From positions 1 to 64,000 of the forward strand of contig NZ_DFQS01000021.1 in the NCBI RefSeq assembly GCF_002377905.1: a stretch of DNA of 64,000 nucleotides, in the 5' to 3' direction. The notes beneath the pieces were generated by a model, which saw only the letters and a list, made by a program, of their open reading frames with translations, was not told where the DNA came from and did no database searches. Numbering within the stretch: position 1 is the first letter of the stretch; each line of letters starts with the position of its first letter. The position numbers and the translations under genes were made by a program. The stretch comes from Psychrobacter sp. UBA3483 (GTDB lineage Bacteria; Pseudomonadota; Gammaproteobacteria; Pseudomonadales; Moraxellaceae). Positions 62,112 through 64,000 of this stretch are shown one piece after another.

Positions 62112-63278
62112 ATGACAGTAAAGCATGTGAAAAAACAGCTTGTACAGCTGGTAGTGGGCGTGAGTATTTCTATGAGTGCAATGATGGCGGGCGCAGCCAT
62201 TCAGCCTCCTGAAATGGACAATACTGCCTATGTATTAATGGACTATAACACGGGTGAGGTACTGGCGCAGAAAAACGCCAATCAACCACTGCCGCCGGCG
62301 TCTTTGACAAAGATGATGACCAGCTACATGATTGAGCAGCGCTTAGCATCAGGTGATCTCAAAGAAGATGAGCAAGTACTCATGAGCGCCAATGCTTGGT
62401 GCCGGGGTAGTAGCAGTCAGTCGTGCATGTATGTACCGGTCAATAAAAGCGCCAGCGTTATCGATATGCTACGCGGTATCATCATTCAATCAGGTAACGA
62501 TGCTTCAAAAGCGATGGCCGAACACATCGCTGGTAGCGAAGCTTCGTTTGCGACCTTGATGAATGAAGAAGCCGAAAAAATCGGCATGAAAAATACCCAT
62601 TTCGTCAATGCCACAGGTATGCCCGATGAAGGTCATGAAGCATCAGCTTTAGACTTAGCAAAACTTGCGCGTGCTATTATCAAAAACAGTGGCGATTATT
62701 ACGGTCTTTATTCGGAAAAAGAGTTTACCTACAACGGTATCACGCAGGGTAACCGTAACGCCCTACTGGCTACCGACCCGACGGTTGATGGCCTAAAAAC
62801 AGGTCATACTGACGCGGCAGGTTACTGCTTGGTGGCATCAAGCAATCGCGACGATATGCGCCTTATCTCTGTCATTATGGGCACAAAAAGTCAACAAGCG
62901 CGCGCCGATCAGTCACGTGAGCTGTTAAACTGGGGTTTTGGCCACTTTACCACCGTCACTAAAGCGCCCGCTGGCCAGTTTGTCAGCAAAGTACCCGTAT
63001 GGTTTGGTGAAGCGAAAGAAGTGGAGTTGGCAACCGGTGACAGTTTGCAGATTTTGACCAGCAAAACCCAAAAGAATAAAATCACCACCGTGGTCGATAT
63101 TCCTGAAAGCCTAGAAGCCCCTATCAAAAAAGGTCAAGAAATTGGCAAAATGATGGCGGTGATTGATGGTAAAGCGGTTGCCTCAGTTCCTGTCGTTGCT
63201 ACGAGCGATATCGAGCAATCAGGCTTTATGAGCCGTATTTGGCAACGTTTCACGCGCTGGGCACAAAACTTGTTTTAA
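62112..63278 (+). CDS. dacC: D-alanyl-D-alanine carboxypeptidase (PBP5/6 family)
   Basis: The enzyme trims the terminal D-Ala from peptidoglycan pentapeptides at the periplasmic face. The 388-residue protein has a signal peptide ending near AGAA and the three serine-penicillin-site motifs: PASLTKMM (SxxK), QSGNDAS (SxN) and KTGHTDAAGYC (KTG). It ends with the amphipathic membrane anchor WQRFTRWAQNLF typical of PBP5. A palindrome (ACGCTT/AAGCGT, 62014-62032) lies about 80 bases upstream. The gene is monocistronic and is closed by a terminator. dacA and dacC cannot be told apart reliably here. Confidence 0.93.
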   Translation: MTVKHVKKQLVQLVVGVSISMSAMMAGAAIQPPEMDNTAYVLMDYNTGEVLAQKNANQPLPPASLTKMMTSYMIEQRLASGDLKEDEQVLMSANAWCRGSSSQSCMYVPVNKSASVIDMLRGIIIQSGNDASKAMAEHIAGSEASFATLMNEEAEKIGMKNTHFVNATGMPDEGHEASALDLAKLARAIIKNSGDYYGLYSEKEFTYNGITQGNRNALLATDPTVDGLKTGHTDAAGYCLVASSNRDDMRLISVIMGTKSQQARADQSRELLNWGFGHFTTVTKAPAGQFVSKVPVWFGEAKEVELATGDSLQILTSKTQKNKITTVVDIPESLEAPIKKGQEIGKMMAVIDGKAVASVPVVATSDIEQSGFMSRIWQRFTRWAQNLF

Positions 63279-63363
63279 ACCTTTAATTTGATAACGAGTA
63301 CCAAAGTCTGTTCATAATAAAACCGCCGTTATTCGTTATTTATCTATATTTAGTTGTTAAGTA

Positions 63364-63396
63364 AAAAAAAGACGCCTTTAATGGGCGTCTTTTTTA
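63364..63396. terminator. Bidirectional terminator after dacC
   Basis: GACGCC (63371-63376) pairs with GGCGTC (63384-63389), extended by A and T runs, loop TTTAATG. It can close dacC and the converging kinase gene. Confidence 0.9.
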
Positions 63397-63437
63397 TTGG
63401 TCTTTTTTTATCTTTAGCTTCATGAATACCGTTATAT

Positions 63438-64000
63438 TTAAGACCAAGCAAGCCAGCTCTTTAGTAAATTACTCAGCGCTTTGTCTTCATAGCTCGCTAC
63501 CTGACAGTAATCTACCCCAGCGGCTTTTAATCCGTGCTCAAAACTATCCAAATGTAGCGCCTGCTGCTGCGAATACCAATACACCAACAAAGCACGATGA
63601 TTGGTCTCAGAAGCGCGAATACGCCGCGCTAAGCCTTCAGCTCTACTTGGCAACACGTCTTCAGCAAACATCACCATATCGAAATTTTTATCGTTTATAT
63701 CATCAATGACCAGCTGTTCATGTTGATAGCAGGTGACACGCGCGCCTAGTCGCTGTAACTCCTCTAGCAAAGCGCCGCTATCTTGATAGTAATAATACAT
63801 AACGTCGAGCCCAGACAGCAAATACTGCTGGCGCGATTGGCGCTGATTGGATAGCTGCATAGTAACAATAAACTCTGTCCCGACCCCTAGCGTACTATTT
63901 ACCTCCACACTAGCACCCATCAGCTGCGCCATTTGCTTGACGACTGGCAAGCCTATACCTGTGCCTTCATACTGACGGGTCTGCGATGAATCTACCTGAA
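63438..64000 (-). CDS. C-terminal part of a hybrid sensor histidine kinase, cut by the right window edge
   Basis: The frame enters from the right edge with QTRQYEGTGIGLPVVKQMAQ, the G2 box of a histidine-kinase ATPase domain. The rest of that domain follows, then a receiver-like domain of about 120 residues. That domain has the fold pattern (DMVMFAEDVLP, GVDYCQVASYED) but a Glu where the phospho-acceptor Asp should be and no TxKP lysine, so it is probably not phosphorylated. The protein ends there without an HPt domain. Which kinase it is (GacS/BarA-like or other) cannot be told from this part. The apparent start at 63950 is an internal TTG codon. Confidence 0.8.
   Translation of the reverse strand, partial: QVDSSQTRQYEGTGIGLPVVKQMAQLMGASVEVNSTLGVGTEFIVTMQLSNQRQSRQQYLLSGLDVMYYYYQDSGALLEELQRLGARVTCYQHEQLVIDDINDKNFDMVMFAEDVLPSRAEGLARRIRASETNHRALLVYWYSQQQALHLDSFEHGLKAAGVDYCQVASYEDKALSNLLKSWLAWS

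Noticed and set aside
63438..63950. A complete 170-residue protein starting at 63950
   Set aside because: The start is a TTG inside the kinase G2 box (GTGIGLPVV), and the frame stays open to the window edge, so it is the end of a larger gene.

Overview
The window looks like a chromosomal segment of a Moraxellaceae gamma-proteobacterium, most likely Psychrobacter. This is inferred from the proteins (Acinetobacter/Psychrobacter-type LptD, FbpABC and RarD-like pairs), the moderate GC content, the Asn/Gln/Ser-rich low-complexity extensions, and the amgK-murU pair beside lptD. Almost everything is housekeeping. I see no prophage, insertion sequence, CRISPR array or integron. The sequence starts in the last codons of one gene and ends inside a hybrid histidine kinase gene.

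Layout. 1-7.2 kb: a shared terminator, the amgK-murU peptidoglycan-recycling pair, and the divergent lptD-surA outer-membrane pair. 7.2-7.7 kb: a gene-free stretch with a palindromic element and, on the minus strand, what I read as an RsmY/RsmZ/CsrB-type small RNA with a GacA-type upstream activating palindrome. This is the most interesting item in the window. 7.7-14.2 kb: an EEP nuclease-like membrane protein, asd, a SOUL protein, tgt and an NSS-family sodium symporter. 14.4-28.2 kb, all on the minus strand: the envelope and translation cluster rimO, pyrH, frr, uppS, cdsA, dxr, rseP, bamA, lpxD, fabZ, lpxA, with no skp between bamA and lpxD. 28.3-31.8 kb: glnL-glnG (NtrBC) and tRNA-Leu(UAG). 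31.8-38.8 kb: a Ser/Thr kinase, a DUF815 ATPase, RNase Z, a small membrane protein, a GST and two tandem RarD-like permeases. 39-46.5 kb: gyrA, a lipoprotein hydrolase and cmoM. 45-49.7 kb: an fbpABC ferric-iron importer behind a good Fur box. 49.7-55.6 kb: rsmE, waaA, a Sel1-repeat protein and cls. 55.8-56.1 kb: tRNA-Val(UAC) and tRNA-Asp(GUC). 56.2-64 kb: a CopD-like protein, a hemerythrin, mltB, nlpD, surE, an unknown secreted protein, dacC and the truncated kinase.

Taken together the window is rich in cell-envelope genes: LPS lipid A (lpxA, lpxD, fabZ), Kdo transfer (waaA), LPS export (lptD), OMP assembly (bamA, surA, rseP), phospholipids (cdsA, cls), undecaprenyl lipid (dxr, uppS) and peptidoglycan (amgK, murU, mltB, nlpD, dacC). 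Regulation that can be read directly: the candidate Gac/Rsm RNA, a Fur operator, an unassigned nested palindrome upstream of the NSS transporter, consensus tRNA promoters and many rho-independent terminators. Start codons were moved from the longest ORF to a better-supported codon where a ribosome-binding site or family alignment favoured it; each case is noted.
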